A stretch of 64,000 nucleotides of DNA from DASWYT01 sp965246875 (GCA_965246875.1 CBDFFU010000003.1:434001-498000), one strand, 5' to 3'; positions 25,888-35,036 are shown, counted from the stretch's first letter. The notes: generated by a model from the sequence alone, not told the origin. A program made the numbers and translations.

Positions 25888-26619
25888 ATGGCTCATATCC
25901 CGCGTTTTTACTGTCCAGATATTACGTTACAAGCTGATAGTATGGTGTTGCTGTCTGAGACGGCAGCACATCATGCGCGGGTGGTGATGCGTTTGCGCGC
26001 CGGTGAGGACGTTCGTCTGTTTAATGCCGATCAGGGTGAGTGGCACGGGCTATGTCACTTTCCTGATAAACGGTCAGTGTCTGTCACGCTGACAGACTGT
26101 ATCAAGGCAACGGAACGTTTGCCCGATGTGTGGTTAATCATGGCCCCATTGAAAAATAAAGAGGCGTTTGATAACGCTATCCGCCATGCCGTCGAACTGG
26201 GTGTCCGCAAGATTGTGCTGGTCACGACTGATCGCACCCAACAGCATAAAATCAACGCCGATCGGCTGCGTCAGCAAATTATCGATGCCGCACAGCAATG
26301 CGGACGGTTGGGCGTGCCGGAGTGCCTGCCGCCGCAACCGTTATCTGCCGTGTTAAAATCGTGGCCATCAGATCGCGTGTTGCTGGCCGGTGTTGAGGGG
26401 CAGGAGGCATCACCCTCCATCGCGCAAACCCTTGCGACTTATGCCGCTAAACCGTCGCTTGCCCTGCTGATCGGCCCGGAAGGCGGTTTTTCGGATAAGG
26501 AAAAAGACTTGTTGCTGGCTGCGCAAAAGGACTGGCTAAAACCGGTGTCTCTTGGTTCACTCATTCTGCGCAGCGACACGGCAGCAGCAGCGGGGTTGGC
26601 AATTAGTATAACAGTTTAA
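25888..26619 (+). CDS. rsmE: 16S rRNA (uracil(1498)-N3)-methyltransferase
   Basis: A 243-residue SPOUT methyltransferase that methylates U1498 of 16S rRNA. An N-terminal PUA-like region (HHARVVMRLRAGEDVRLFN) precedes the knot domain, with the cofactor loop LLIGPEGGFSDKE near residue 193 and LGSLILRSDTAAAAGLAI at the C-terminus. It is divergent from ubiA. Confidence 0.94.
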   Translation: MAHIPRFYCPDITLQADSMVLLSETAAHHARVVMRLRAGEDVRLFNADQGEWHGLCHFPDKRSVSVTLTDCIKATERLPDVWLIMAPLKNKEAFDNAIRHAVELGVRKIVLVTTDRTQQHKINADRLRQQIIDAAQQCGRLGVPECLPPQPLSAVLKSWPSDRVLLAGVEGQEASPSIAQTLATYAAKPSLALLIGPEGGFSDKEKDLLLAAQKDWLKPVSLGSLILRSDTAAAAGLAISITV

Positions 26620-26628
26620 ATTTTTCGA

Positions 26629-26657
26629 TTGACATTATATGATTTCATAATTAGAAT
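26629..26657 (+). promoter_or_regulatory. Strong sigma-70-type promoter
   Basis: TTGACA at 26629-26634 and TAGAAT at 26652-26657 are separated by exactly 17 bases. It precedes the 125-residue hypothetical gene, whose ATG has AGGAG eight bases upstream. Confidence 0.65.
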
Positions 26658-26683
26658 ACGTCAGCCGCATAGGAGCGAATCTG

Positions 26684-27061
26684 ATGACAGAACAAATTGA
26701 TAAAGCCAGCCTTGATAGTCAAACGTATGGCATCCGCAACAGTGAAATCGTTAATGCGGCACACTTAAGATTTATTGAGTACATGAATGGCTCGTCCGAT
26801 ATTCTCAAACGCGGTATCTTCCCAGAGTGCGGACAAGCTGGGATTCTGCTTGGCAAGATGCTGCAGGTCGATGAGGAAGCTGGCAACGGGCTGACCCACA
26901 TTACGGAACGTCTGCATCAAGTGGAAACGATGCTGAATACTACATTTGATGATACCCAGACCTCTCAGGTCTATCAGATGCTGATAGAAACCTGGCGTGA
27001 GGGTGATGCTGTTGAAACATGGTATCGCCAAAATCAAGCAAACCGGCCAGGCCCCGTTTAA
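26684..27061 (+). CDS. Hypothetical protein
   Basis: An unrecognised 125-residue soluble protein, mostly helical, with no signal peptide or membrane segment. It has its own strong promoter and a good ribosome-binding site, so it is very probably expressed. It ends 57 bases before rpoN. Confidence 0.7.
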   Translation: MTEQIDKASLDSQTYGIRNSEIVNAAHLRFIEYMNGSSDILKRGIFPECGQAGILLGKMLQVDEEAGNGLTHITERLHQVETMLNTTFDDTQTSQVYQMLIETWREGDAVETWYRQNQANRPGPV

Positions 27062-27117
27062 CACTATAATCCCAGCTGTTTTACGCCCTCTTAAACCTTC
27101 TATGCCCATGATGGGGC

Positions 27118-28713
27118 ATGGCAACACCTCAAACGAACCGTAACGGCAAACCTGGCCCGCATCTGGCTTTGCGCCAGAGCCAGCAGCTCACCATGACGCC
27201 GCAATTGCAACAGGCGATTGCCTTGTTGCAGATGAACAATATCGAGCTGAATGAATTTGTGTTGAACGAACTGGACAGCAACCCGCTGTTACAGCGCGCC
27301 GATGATGCGGATGACGGTTATGACGGCGGCAACGCACCGACCGGTAAACCAGAGGCCATGCCGGACGATTTCCATCACGAAAGCAATTACACCGCCCCCG
27401 ACCAGCGTGACAAAGCCGTTCCGGTGCAAGCCGACAAAGATGCGGCTTTGTCCGACGAATTTGACCGGGTGTATGACGATCACCTGGATGCCGATACCGG
27501 CCGCGACACTGACCACACGGATTTCACCACGGTTGGCAAGGGCGGGCGTGAGTATGATGCTGGTGACAGTGCCTGGGAAAACCACATGGGCGATGCACCG
27601 CCCAGTTTGTACGAACATTTGAGCCGGCAAATTCAGCTGGAATTTCATGCGCCACAGGATCAACTCCTGGCGTTGGCCTTGGTGGAGCATCTGGATGAAG
27701 CCGGTTATTTCCGTGGCAACCTCAAAAAAATTGCCGAACAATTTGCGGCTGACCTCGAAGATGTGGAACTGGTTTTGGCACGGTGCCAGCAAATGGAACC
27801 CGCGGGCCTGTTTGCCATGGACCTGGCGCAATGTCTGGAATTGCAATTGCGCGACCAGGGTCTCATGACCCCGGCATTTCATGCCTTGCTCGCCAATCTC
27901 GGTTTGATGGGCAGCCACGATTACCGCAAACTGCAACAGAAATGCAATGTCGGTGAAGAGGATTTTCGCCGCATGCTGCTGCAACTGAAACGGCTCGACC
28001 CGAAACCGGCGTTGACGTTTACACACGACGTGGTGCAAACGCTCATTCCCGATGTCACCATGCGGCGCAATAAAAACCCGCAACAGCCTGGCACGTGGCT
28101 GGTCGAGCTCAACCCCGACGCTTTGCCAAAAATTCTGGTCAATCAACGTTACGCTGCTGTCGTGCAGCAAAAAAGCAATCGCCAGAAAGCCAAAGACGAT
28201 GTGGCGGAAACCGAATATCTGATCGACAAACTGCAATCGGCGCAATTCCTGATCAAAGCATTGGACCAACGTGCGCAAAGCATTCTCAAAATCGCCTCGG
28301 AAATCGTGCGCCAGCAGGAAGGCTTTTTTGCCTATGGCGTGGCTTATTTAAAGCCGTTGGTATTGCGCGATATCGCCAGTGCAGTGGAGGTGCATGAAAG
28401 CACGGTGTCACGCATTACCACACAAAAATACATCGAAACGCCACGTGGCACCTTTGAACTGAAATACTTCTTTTCCAGCCATGTCGGCGGCGGCACGGGG
28501 TCGATGGAACACACGGCCCACGCCGTCAAAGCGCGCATCAAGGCGCTGATCGACGCCGAAGACCCGACAAAAATTCTATCGGACGACCAATTGGTGGAAT
28601 TGCTGAAACTGGAAGATATTCCAATTGCCCGCCGCACGGTCACCAAGTACCGGGAAGCCTCCGGCATCGGTTCCTCGGTTGATCGCCGCCGGCAGAAAAA
28701 CCCGTTGCGCTGA
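27118..28713 (+). CDS. rpoN: RNA polymerase sigma-54 factor
   Basis: A 531-residue sigma-54. Region I, the activator-contacting segment, lies at about residues 16-40 (QSQQLTMTPQLQQAIALLQM). An acidic region II follows (~60-160), then the core-binding domain, the HTH (ASAVEVHESTVSRITTQKYI near 420) and the RpoN box ARRTVTKYR near 503. Genes under its control need -24/-12 promoters and AAA+ activators. The usual downstream hpf/ptsN genes are absent here. Confidence 0.97.
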   Translation: MATPQTNRNGKPGPHLALRQSQQLTMTPQLQQAIALLQMNNIELNEFVLNELDSNPLLQRADDADDGYDGGNAPTGKPEAMPDDFHHESNYTAPDQRDKAVPVQADKDAALSDEFDRVYDDHLDADTGRDTDHTDFTTVGKGGREYDAGDSAWENHMGDAPPSLYEHLSRQIQLEFHAPQDQLLALALVEHLDEAGYFRGNLKKIAEQFAADLEDVELVLARCQQMEPAGLFAMDLAQCLELQLRDQGLMTPAFHALLANLGLMGSHDYRKLQQKCNVGEEDFRRMLLQLKRLDPKPALTFTHDVVQTLIPDVTMRRNKNPQQPGTWLVELNPDALPKILVNQRYAAVVQQKSNRQKAKDDVAETEYLIDKLQSAQFLIKALDQRAQSILKIASEIVRQQEGFFAYGVAYLKPLVLRDIASAVEVHESTVSRITTQKYIETPRGTFELKYFFSSHVGGGTGSMEHTAHAVKARIKALIDAEDPTKILSDDQLVELLKLEDIPIARRTVTKYREASGIGSSVDRRRQKNPLR

Positions 28714-28720
28714 GGAGAAG

Positions 28721-28806
28721 TCAGAGGTCAGTTTGATGACAGCTGATTTCACAACGCTTGCTTGCAAATTCTGACTTCTGTCCGCTTCCTCATATCTGAC
28801 CTCTGA
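28721..28806. repeat. Inverted repeat after rpoN
   Basis: TCAGAGGTCAG at 28721-28731 and CTGACCTCTGA at 28796-28806 are perfect 11-base inverted arms around a 64-base spacer that itself contains CTGACTTCTG. It begins eight bases after the rpoN stop. There is no T-run, so it is not a classic terminator. Confidence 0.6.
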
Positions 28807-28922
28807 TGTCTGCATATCTTAACAGAATCTTTATACCCTACCCGCTACAACCACTCTCCCTCCTGATCCACCTTGTGCGATAATTGACGCTGGAAATCAA
28901 AGATGCGGTCGTTTTAAAAAGC

Positions 28923-29147
28923 ATGAAGAGTGAAAACAGCATGACTGTCTTGCAGCAAATTCGGAATTATTATCAACAGGCAACAGCCGCTAGCGCACTG
29001 GCAAAAAAGCTGACCGAACGTGTTGTGACACAGGACGGCATCAAAGCCCATCTGACACCGGAAGACTATTTTGCCAAGCACATTCTGCGTCATGATGACA
29101 ACGACAATACACCGCAAAATGGCCAATTATTGTCCCAACAAATTTAA
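28923..29147 (+). CDS. Small hypothetical protein
   Basis: A 74-codon open frame. The product is polar and partly helical (LQQIRNYYQQATAASALAKKL) with an acidic Asp/Asn-rich tail. No clear ribosome-binding site; ATG codons at 28923 and 28941 are both possible starts. No family recognised. Confidence 0.45.
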   Translation: MKSENSMTVLQQIRNYYQQATAASALAKKLTERVVTQDGIKAHLTPEDYFAKHILRHDDNDNTPQNGQLLSQQI

Positions 29148-29327
29148 TGCGTTAGATGCAAAAAAAATCCTTGCATCCAGACCCGAATCATTTAAATTAG
29201 ACATATGAACACAATTGGAATGACTATGCGAATGCGACCGACAACACACTAAGTCTTGTTGTCCATCCCTTGTTTCGCGATTCCCGTTATGATTTTTTTC
29301 CTTATCCAAACGTCACTCATGTTTCAT

Positions 29328-29343
29328 ATGCGCTGCGGCGCAT
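29328..29343 (+). terminator. Possible terminator hairpin
   Basis: ATGCGC and GCGCAT form a six-pair stem with a four-base loop, followed by CTTTTCTC. It lies in the 29148-29404 intergenic stretch, in which I see no gene. It could end the preceding small gene or a short RNA. Confidence 0.4.
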
Positions 29344-29404
29344 CTTTTCTCATACCCTGAATTCATATCTCTATTTTTAAATTTTTTCGCAAGGACATCT
29401 CAAC

Positions 29405-29839
29405 ATGACCCAAAAACTGACAACAAAGCAAATCGAAAAATTGGCACAATTCGCTCATCAGCAAAAAGGCCCTTGGTATGCGGCGGCGCAAAGCACGATC
29501 ATCCCTAATGTCTTGCAGGAAAAAGCAAAAATTTTAATTTCTGGATTTAGGGACTTGGGCGTTGATGTCTTAAGTGTTGTGCCGCAAGGATACGACAGAC
29601 CTATAGCGGTCTCCACACCAGATAATACACATGTCACAATCACCGATCAGCCTGAAGTGGGATTTGCGGTTGCAAACGTCATTGGCGTTCTGACAGAAAG
29701 TGGAGAAGCTAAAGCAGCATTTGAAAAATCTTTGAGCGATGTCCAAAATAAAGTACCAGTTGAATATTATCCTGTTCGCGGATTTCCAACGCGCGAGGGC
29801 AATCAGCAAAACCTGTACAGAAGCTGGGCTGTTAAATAA
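29405..29839 (+). CDS. Hypothetical protein
   Basis: An unrecognised 144-residue soluble protein without signal peptide, with alternating helix and strand. AAGGA lies ahead of the start and a strong terminator follows the stop, so it is a complete single-gene unit. It is more AT-rich than the flanking pfkA and rpoN genes. Confidence 0.65.
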   Translation: MTQKLTTKQIEKLAQFAHQQKGPWYAAAQSTIIPNVLQEKAKILISGFRDLGVDVLSVVPQGYDRPIAVSTPDNTHVTITDQPEVGFAVANVIGVLTESGEAKAAFEKSLSDVQNKVPVEYYPVRGFPTREGNQQNLYRSWAVK

Positions 29840-29850
29840 GCAAATACAGA

Positions 29851-29877
29851 AAAGCCGCCCAATGAGGCGGTTTTTTT
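29851..29877 (+). terminator. Rho-independent terminator
   Basis: AAAGCCGCC and GGCGGTTTT pair with one G-T wobble around a six-base loop and run into seven T. It lies 11 bases after the stop of the 144-residue protein gene. Confidence 0.85.
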
Positions 29878-29913
29878 AATAGCTTGCTTTCAGCGATAGT
29901 TTACCTGTCGCTC

Positions 29914-31023
29914 TTATTTATCCCCCAGGCAAATCCCCATCGCGCGTGCGGTTTTCACCAGCATATCCGTTTCGGGATTGATGTTCTGCGACAGATCCAG
30001 TGCGTTTTCCAGCGGCACATGGGTCACGCTGCGGCCTTGCCACACCACCAGATTGTCGAATTTTTCCTGATCGATCAGGTCAACGGCATAGGCGCCAAAC
30101 ATGGTGGCAATCAAACGGTCGGTGGCGGTCGGTGGCGCGCCGCGTTGCATATGGCCCAGAACGGTGACACGGGCTTCCGCACCCACGGCATTGGAAATGG
30201 CATTGGCCAAATGCTGGCCGATGCCGCCATGACGCACCTGGCCATCGGCAAACTTCGTTTGCACCTTTTGCCCGTCCGTGCCTTTAACGGCTTCGGAGAC
30301 GACAATCATCGAATGCATCCGGCCCTCGGCACGCATGGTGTTGATCTTATGCGTGAGATGCTCGATTTTGTATGGAATTTCAGGAATTAAAATAGCATCG
30401 GCGCCGCCGGCAATCCCGCAATTCAGGGCGATATACCCAGCATCACGGCCCATCACTTCCAGAATCATCACCCGGTGATGGCTGGCCGCGGTCGGCTGCA
30501 AACGGTCAAGTGCTTCGGTCGCCACCATGACGGCCGTGTGGAACCCAACGGTCACTTCGCTGGCGCCGATATCGTTATCAATAGTTTTCGGAATGCCGAC
30601 GATCTTGATGCCGGTGCGTTTGCCCACTTCGCGCAAAATGCCGATCGACCCGTCGCCGCCGATCACGACCAAGGCATGCAGGCCAAACTGGTGGTACGCG
30701 TCGGCAATATCCTGTGACCGGTCGATCTTCGACCCATCCGGCATGACAAACGCCAGCGGACTGGTGCTGATCCGGCTGGTGGTGCCCAGCATCGTGCCGC
30801 CAGAGCGCAGCACATTGCCGTCCATTACAGCTACATCCAAATTAATGGCGCGCACCGGGCGGGCCAGCATGCCCTCGGTACTGTCCAGGAAGCCCACGGT
30901 TTCCCAGCCTTTTTCCTTGGCGGCATAGACCACAGCCCGGATAATAGCGTTCAAGCCGGCGCAATCGCCGCCAGAGGTTAACACGCCGATGCGTTTTTTC
31001 GTGGCGGATGGGGACGGGGACAT
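29914..31023 (-). CDS. pfkA: 6-phosphofructokinase
   Basis: A 369-residue glycolytic enzyme that phosphorylates fructose 6-phosphate. N-terminal LTSGGDCAGLNA, the GGDGS loop, PKTIDND catalytic motif and MGRDAG are present. The donor-determining positions are Gly after GGD (typical of ATP enzymes) and Lys in PKTIDND (typical of PPi-type enzymes and of some ATP-dependent members of that clade), so the phosphoryl donor is uncertain. AGGAG lies five bases before the ATG. Divergent from the YdcH-like gene. Confidence 0.93.
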   Translation of the reverse strand: MSPSPSATKKRIGVLTSGGDCAGLNAIIRAVVYAAKEKGWETVGFLDSTEGMLARPVRAINLDVAVMDGNVLRSGGTMLGTTSRISTSPLAFVMPDGSKIDRSQDIADAYHQFGLHALVVIGGDGSIGILREVGKRTGIKIVGIPKTIDNDIGASEVTVGFHTAVMVATEALDRLQPTAASHHRVMILEVMGRDAGYIALNCGIAGGADAILIPEIPYKIEHLTHKINTMRAEGRMHSMIVVSEAVKGTDGQKVQTKFADGQVRHGGIGQHLANAISNAVGAEARVTVLGHMQRGAPPTATDRLIATMFGAYAVDLIDQEKFDNLVVWQGRSVTHVPLENALDLSQNINPETDMLVKTARAMGICLGDK

Positions 31024-31135
31024 AAAAACTCCTGAAGATCATGTTTGTCCCATCTTTAAAGAAGGTTTTGCTTTTTGCAACGGGGGCCGTTATAACGGGA
31101 AACCGTTAAAAGAGACTACGCAAGGGCCGAAACCG

Positions 31136-31339
31136 GTGTCATTGGATAAAGACAAACTGCAGGAACAGCTGAACACGTTGCAGACCGAGCATCGTGATCT
31201 GGATGAAGCCATCCTGCGCCTGATCGAAACCCCCGTTCATGACATGATCGCCCTGCAACGGATGAAAAAACGCAAACTGGCGCTGAAAGACATGATGATC
31301 AAACTCGAATCCATGCTGATCGATGATATTATCGCGTGA
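31136..31339 (+). CDS. YdcH-like (DUF465) small coiled-coil protein
   Basis: A 67-residue helical protein matching the DUF465/YdcH pattern (LQTEHRDLDEAILRL, then LQRMKKRKLALKDMMIKLE). The function of the family is unknown. I chose the GTG at 31136, which gives the usual family length; the open frame extends upstream to 30989 but that part overlaps pfkA's start region. Its stop overlaps the next gene's GTG (GTGA). Confidence 0.75.
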   Translation: MSLDKDKLQEQLNTLQTEHRDLDEAILRLIETPVHDMIALQRMKKRKLALKDMMIKLESMLIDDIIA

Positions 31340-31767
31340 CCGATACGGTTATTGCCCTCGACACAGGTGCTTTCTACCTAGATGCGCTAACCCTTACATC
31401 AAGTCTAACGCGATCTGTTCTTGAACAGACTGATTTCGGCACAGGTACAATTAAAACGTCTGGCCCTGAATATCTTTTGAATATTCGTCACATCCCATGT
31501 GGCCCATCATATTTCAGCATTAACTTTTATTTTGATGATAATAAGCAACTCTCGTCGCTATCTTTTAGTATGTATATCGAACATCAAAATGCAACGTGGG
31601 ATGACTATTCTTTGGACGCTGAAAAAGCGCGCTTGACGTATTATGAAAAATGGATCATTGCGCAACTGGGCCGTGACGGCACATTTCCCTGGGGAACTAT
31701 GGGCGCCTTCTGGGACCCACACGATGGCACAGCCTATATTAAATTGACTTACGCCGCGCGCGGATAA
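31336..31767 (+). CDS. Hypothetical protein
   Basis: An unrecognised 143-residue soluble protein, rich in aromatic residues and beta-type sequence (YFSINFYFDDNKQLSSLSFSMYIE). The GTG start overlaps the DUF465 stop by four bases, implying co-translation. The 3' end overlaps the convergent haem A synthase gene by 19 bases. Confidence 0.6.
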   Translation: MTDTVIALDTGAFYLDALTLTSSLTRSVLEQTDFGTGTIKTSGPEYLLNIRHIPCGPSYFSINFYFDDNKQLSSLSFSMYIEHQNATWDDYSLDAEKARLTYYEKWIIAQLGRDGTFPWGTMGAFWDPHDGTAYIKLTYAARG

Positions 31768-32828
31768 CGAATCAATTCCCAATTTACCCACAACAACAAC
31801 GCCAACACAATCAATGCCCCGGCCTGATGACTAGCCGCTAAATGAATATTGACCTGCGTTAATAACGTACCGATACCTAAACCGACTTGCACACCAATCA
31901 TGACAATTAAGGCAACGCCCAATTTGCGGATCGTCGTTGGCCACGCGTTCCGCAGACAGCGCACGCCCAGCGATGCAACCGTCACAAACGTCAACACCGC
32001 CAGGCAGCGATGCGTGAATTGCACCATCGCCGCGTTGTCGACCAGATTGCGCCACCAATCGTGCAAAAACCACGCTTCGCTCGGCATGATATGTCCGCCC
32101 ATCAGCGGAAACTCGTTGTAAATCATCCCGGCATCGAGACCCGCCACCAGCACGCCCCACAACATGGTGACGGACGCAACGACAATCGCAAACACGCTGT
32201 GCCGTTTCAGGCAATAGGGGATCAGCGGCGCGGGGGCCGACAGGCGTGGATACAACAACTGGATCGCCTGCCGCCACAATAAGCTAAAAATCACGAACGC
32301 CGTTCCCAAATGCAACGCCAGCCGGTAATGCGACACGCGCGGCTCATCAATCAGGCCAGATTTCACCATGTACCAGCCAATAAATCCCTGCAGTCCACCA
32401 AGTGCCAGAAAAAAGACTAAACGCGGTTGCAGCCAGCGCGGAATGTGCCGGCGCACGGCAAAGTAAATCAACGGCAATGCATACACCAATCCGATCAACC
32501 GGCCCCACAACCGGTGCAGCCATTCCCAGAAATAAATAGTTTTGAACGCGGCGAGATTCATACCGCTATTCAGCTTTTGATATTCCGGGCTTTGCTTATA
32601 GGTGTCAAATTGGGTTTGCCAATCGGCATCGTGCAAGGGCGGCAGCATATCAGACACCGCATGCCACCGTGTCATGCTCAGCCCCGATTCCGTCAAACGT
32701 GTAATCGCCCCAATCACCGCCATAACAAAAATCATCGCGCAGCACACCAGCAGCCAGATGGCAATGGGTCGGGCCGCGTTGCGGGGGGGAGAGCTGGTCA
32801 AGGTAGCAAGGGGTGGAGATGTGATCAT
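31749..32828 (-). CDS. ctaA: Haem A synthase (COX15/CtaA)
   Basis: A 359-residue membrane enzyme that oxidises haem O to haem A for cytochrome aa3 oxidase. About eight helices; candidate haem-ligand His residues lie in EWLHRLWGR, LALHLGTAF and FTHRCLAVL. ITRLTESGLSMTRW near residue 40 is the family signature for the COX15-type (type 2) subgroup typical of Alphaproteobacteria. The ATG at 32828 is preferred to a TTG at 32852. Confidence 0.94.
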   Translation of the reverse strand: MITSPPLATLTSSPPRNAARPIAIWLLVCCAMIFVMAVIGAITRLTESGLSMTRWHAVSDMLPPLHDADWQTQFDTYKQSPEYQKLNSGMNLAAFKTIYFWEWLHRLWGRLIGLVYALPLIYFAVRRHIPRWLQPRLVFFLALGGLQGFIGWYMVKSGLIDEPRVSHYRLALHLGTAFVIFSLLWRQAIQLLYPRLSAPAPLIPYCLKRHSVFAIVVASVTMLWGVLVAGLDAGMIYNEFPLMGGHIMPSEAWFLHDWWRNLVDNAAMVQFTHRCLAVLTFVTVASLGVRCLRNAWPTTIRKLGVALIVMIGVQVGLGIGTLLTQVNIHLAASHQAGALIVLALLLWVNWELIRYPRAA

Positions 32829-32899
32829 GCCGTTAATTATAGGGTGAAACAAAACTGCGGCAATCAGGGGGCGGCTTTTGAACGTTTCACCGTTAGCGC

Positions 32900-33358
32900 T
32901 TAGGCCGGGTCGTTTGGGCTCAGACGCCTGATCTGCATATGAACACCTGCCGGACCATCGGATGCAAACGTCAAGCGATGCGTTGCGACGTCATCCAGCA
33001 GGCCGTAACCATCAGCAAGATCACTTGTGTCATGTGGGTTTCTCATCAGGATAAACTGCGGCTGGGTGAGGTGCCGGCTGGCATTCAGCATGGATTTTAA
33101 CACATACAGCCCGGCATTCTCGCGCGGCCATAAATCGGTGTCCAAAGTCTGCATCTCACCGTCTTGGTAAACGAAAGGTGTCAGTGTTTGGCTGATCACG
33201 ACGATGTCGTATGGATTTTCGGTGGCTTGGGCCTGAATAAATGTTGCATAGCTGTGTAAAATATTTGTACTGCGGTTCACGCAGTGGCCGTCATCCATCA
33301 GGCAATGGGTCAGATGACTCTGTTGCTGGATATTTTCATTAACGACTAAAATTCTCAT
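32900..33358 (-). CDS. Degenerate receiver-like protein
   Basis: A 152-residue protein that starts like a receiver domain (MRILVVNENIQQQSHLTHCL), but the acid-pocket Asp pair is replaced by Asn-Glu. The strand-3 site, where the phosphoacceptor Asp belongs, reads DIVVISQTLTPF with Ser. It then continues with an expected helix (GLYVLKSML) and strand (PQFILMRN). It therefore looks like a phosphorylation-independent pseudo-receiver. It has its own strong promoter with a very short leader. Confidence 0.6.
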   Translation of the reverse strand: MRILVVNENIQQQSHLTHCLMDDGHCVNRSTNILHSYATFIQAQATENPYDIVVISQTLTPFVYQDGEMQTLDTDLWPRENAGLYVLKSMLNASRHLTQPQFILMRNPHDTSDLADGYGLLDDVATHRLTFASDGPAGVHMQIRRLSPNDPA

Positions 33359-33383
33359 AACCCATCTTTCAAATTATGACATT

Positions 33384-33411
33384 ATAATATTCATTTGAAG
33401 TGCCGTGTCAA
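33384..33411 (-). promoter_or_regulatory. Promoter of the pseudo-receiver gene
   Basis: On the minus strand TTGACA (33411-33406) and TATTAT (33389-33384) are separated by 16 bases; an overlapping TATAAT would give 19. Transcription would start about 15-20 bases before the ATG at 33358. Confidence 0.6.
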
Positions 33412-33492
33412 TGCATTTTCTTGGCATCAGAGCGGAATTCTGCATGGGTCATGATGGTTGCGCCCACCGTCACTTCCTCGCTATATACAGGC

Positions 33493-34929
33493 ATGGCTAT
33501 TACCATCACGCATCCTGATAAAACCGCACTGACGACACCGAAAACGGCGTCACCAGCCGCCAAGCAGCTCTATATCAAAAGCTGGGGCTGTCAGATGAAT
33601 GTCTATGACAGCAAACGCATGGCCGACGTGTTGCGTCCGCTGGGCTATCAGATCACGGACAAGCCGGATGACGCCGATTTCGTTATTCTCAACACCTGTC
33701 ACATTCGCGAAAAGGCGACGGAAAAAGTCTTTTCCGAATTGGGCCGTCTTAAGCCTCATAAAAAGCGCCGCGATCTCGAAGGCAAACAAACCCTGATGGC
33801 GGTGGCCGGCTGCGTGGCCCAGGCCGAAGGCGATGTGATCACGACGCGCGCGCCCTATGTCGATCTGGTGTTCGGTCCGCAAACCTATCACCATCTGCCG
33901 GAAATGGTGGCGCAACTGACCGGTGCCTATGGTGACAAACGTATCATTAACACCGATTTTCCCAGTGTCAGCAAATTCGATTTCCTGCCCGAAGAAGAAA
34001 CCGCGCCAAGCGCGCCGGTTGCCCACGTTGCGATTCAGGAAGGCTGCGATAAATTCTGCACGTTTTGCGTTGTCCCCTACACACGCGGCGCGGAATATTC
34101 ACGCCCTGTTTTGCAAATCCTGCAGGAAGTGCGCGCGTTGACCCGTGCGGGCGCGCGTGAAATCCAGTTGCTCGGCCAGAATGTAAATGGTTATCACGGC
34201 GCCGGCCTCACCGGTGCTGACTGGACGCTCGGCGATCTGCTCTACGCGGTCGCCGAGATCGAAGGCGTTGAACGCATCCGTTACACCACCTCACACCCGC
34301 GCGATATGCATGACCGATTGTATGATGCGCACCGCGACATTCCATACCTCATGCCCTTCGTGCATCTGCCGGTGCAATCGGGCAGCGATGCGATTCTCAA
34401 AACGATGAATCGCAAACATACACGGGACGAGTACGTAGCCTTGATCGATCGCCTGCGCGACGCGCGCCCGGATATCGCCTTTTCATCCGATTTCATTATC
34501 GGTTTTCCGGGTGAAACGGATGCGGATTTTCAAGCCACGCTCGACCTGATTAACTATGTGAAATACGCCAGCGCGTATACGTTCAAATACTCCATGCGCC
34601 CCGGCACACCGGGTGCCAGCATGCAGGGCCAGTTGCACGAATCCATCAAAGACGCCCGCTTGCAACAGGTGCAGGCCGCCATGCATATCCATCAAGTTGC
34701 TTTTAACACGCAATTTGTCGGCCAAACCGTGAATATCCTGTTCGAACGCCTGGGCAACAAACGCACAAATGACCAGAATGCCCAAATCATGGGCCGCAGC
34801 CCCCATATGCAATCGGTCTTCGTCGAGGTTGACCCAGTTGTAGCTCCAACCCTGATCGGCAAGATTTTGCCTGTCACTATTCTGGGCGGCCATGCCAATT
34901 CGCTGAGCGGCGTACTGTCCCGGATTTAA
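33493..34929 (+). CDS. miaB: tRNA-2-methylthio-N6-dimethylallyladenosine synthase
   Basis: A 478-residue radical-SAM methylthiotransferase that modifies A37 of tRNAs. The N-terminal UPF0004 domain has KSWGCQMNVYDS and further Cys in LNTCHIREKA and AGCVAQ for the auxiliary cluster. The radical-SAM motif GCDKFCTFC is near residue 185, and a TRAM-like C-terminal segment follows. The ATG at 33493 fits the family; earlier starts in the frame add an unrelated leader. In related genomes phoH follows directly; here a 2.5 kb insertion intervenes. Confidence 0.95.
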   Translation: MAITITHPDKTALTTPKTASPAAKQLYIKSWGCQMNVYDSKRMADVLRPLGYQITDKPDDADFVILNTCHIREKATEKVFSELGRLKPHKKRRDLEGKQTLMAVAGCVAQAEGDVITTRAPYVDLVFGPQTYHHLPEMVAQLTGAYGDKRIINTDFPSVSKFDFLPEEETAPSAPVAHVAIQEGCDKFCTFCVVPYTRGAEYSRPVLQILQEVRALTRAGAREIQLLGQNVNGYHGAGLTGADWTLGDLLYAVAEIEGVERIRYTTSHPRDMHDRLYDAHRDIPYLMPFVHLPVQSGSDAILKTMNRKHTRDEYVALIDRLRDARPDIAFSSDFIIGFPGETDADFQATLDLINYVKYASAYTFKYSMRPGTPGASMQGQLHESIKDARLQQVQAAMHIHQVAFNTQFVGQTVNILFERLGNKRTNDQNAQIMGRSPHMQSVFVEVDPVVAPTLIGKILPVTILGGHANSLSGVLSRI

Positions 34930-34953
34930 AAATATCTTTCTTTATTAACTTAA

Positions 34954-34980
34954 TTGAATTAATTAATTCATTTTTATAAT
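34954..34980 (+). promoter_or_regulatory. Candidate promoter of the PhoH-like insertion
   Basis: TTGAAT at 34954-34959 and TATAAT at 34975-34980 with a 15-base spacer lie in a very AT-rich gap after miaB. The spacing is short, so this is tentative. Confidence 0.35.
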
Positions 34981-35036
34981 GATTGTTGAATCTGTAGAAT
35001 CATGCTATTGCTGCCTTCTGCAGAGGAGCATGATTC

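Noticed and set aside
27289..28278. 329-codon minus-strand open frame
   Set aside because: Lies wholly within rpoN, whose domains are intact; the product has no recognisable features.
29148..29404. Possible tRNA or small RNA
   Set aside because: No cloverleaf and no convincing promoter; only a short hairpin at 29328-29343.
30989..31135. Upstream extension of the YdcH-like frame
   Set aside because: Overlaps the start region of pfkA and makes the protein far longer than its family; the GTG at 31136 fits better.
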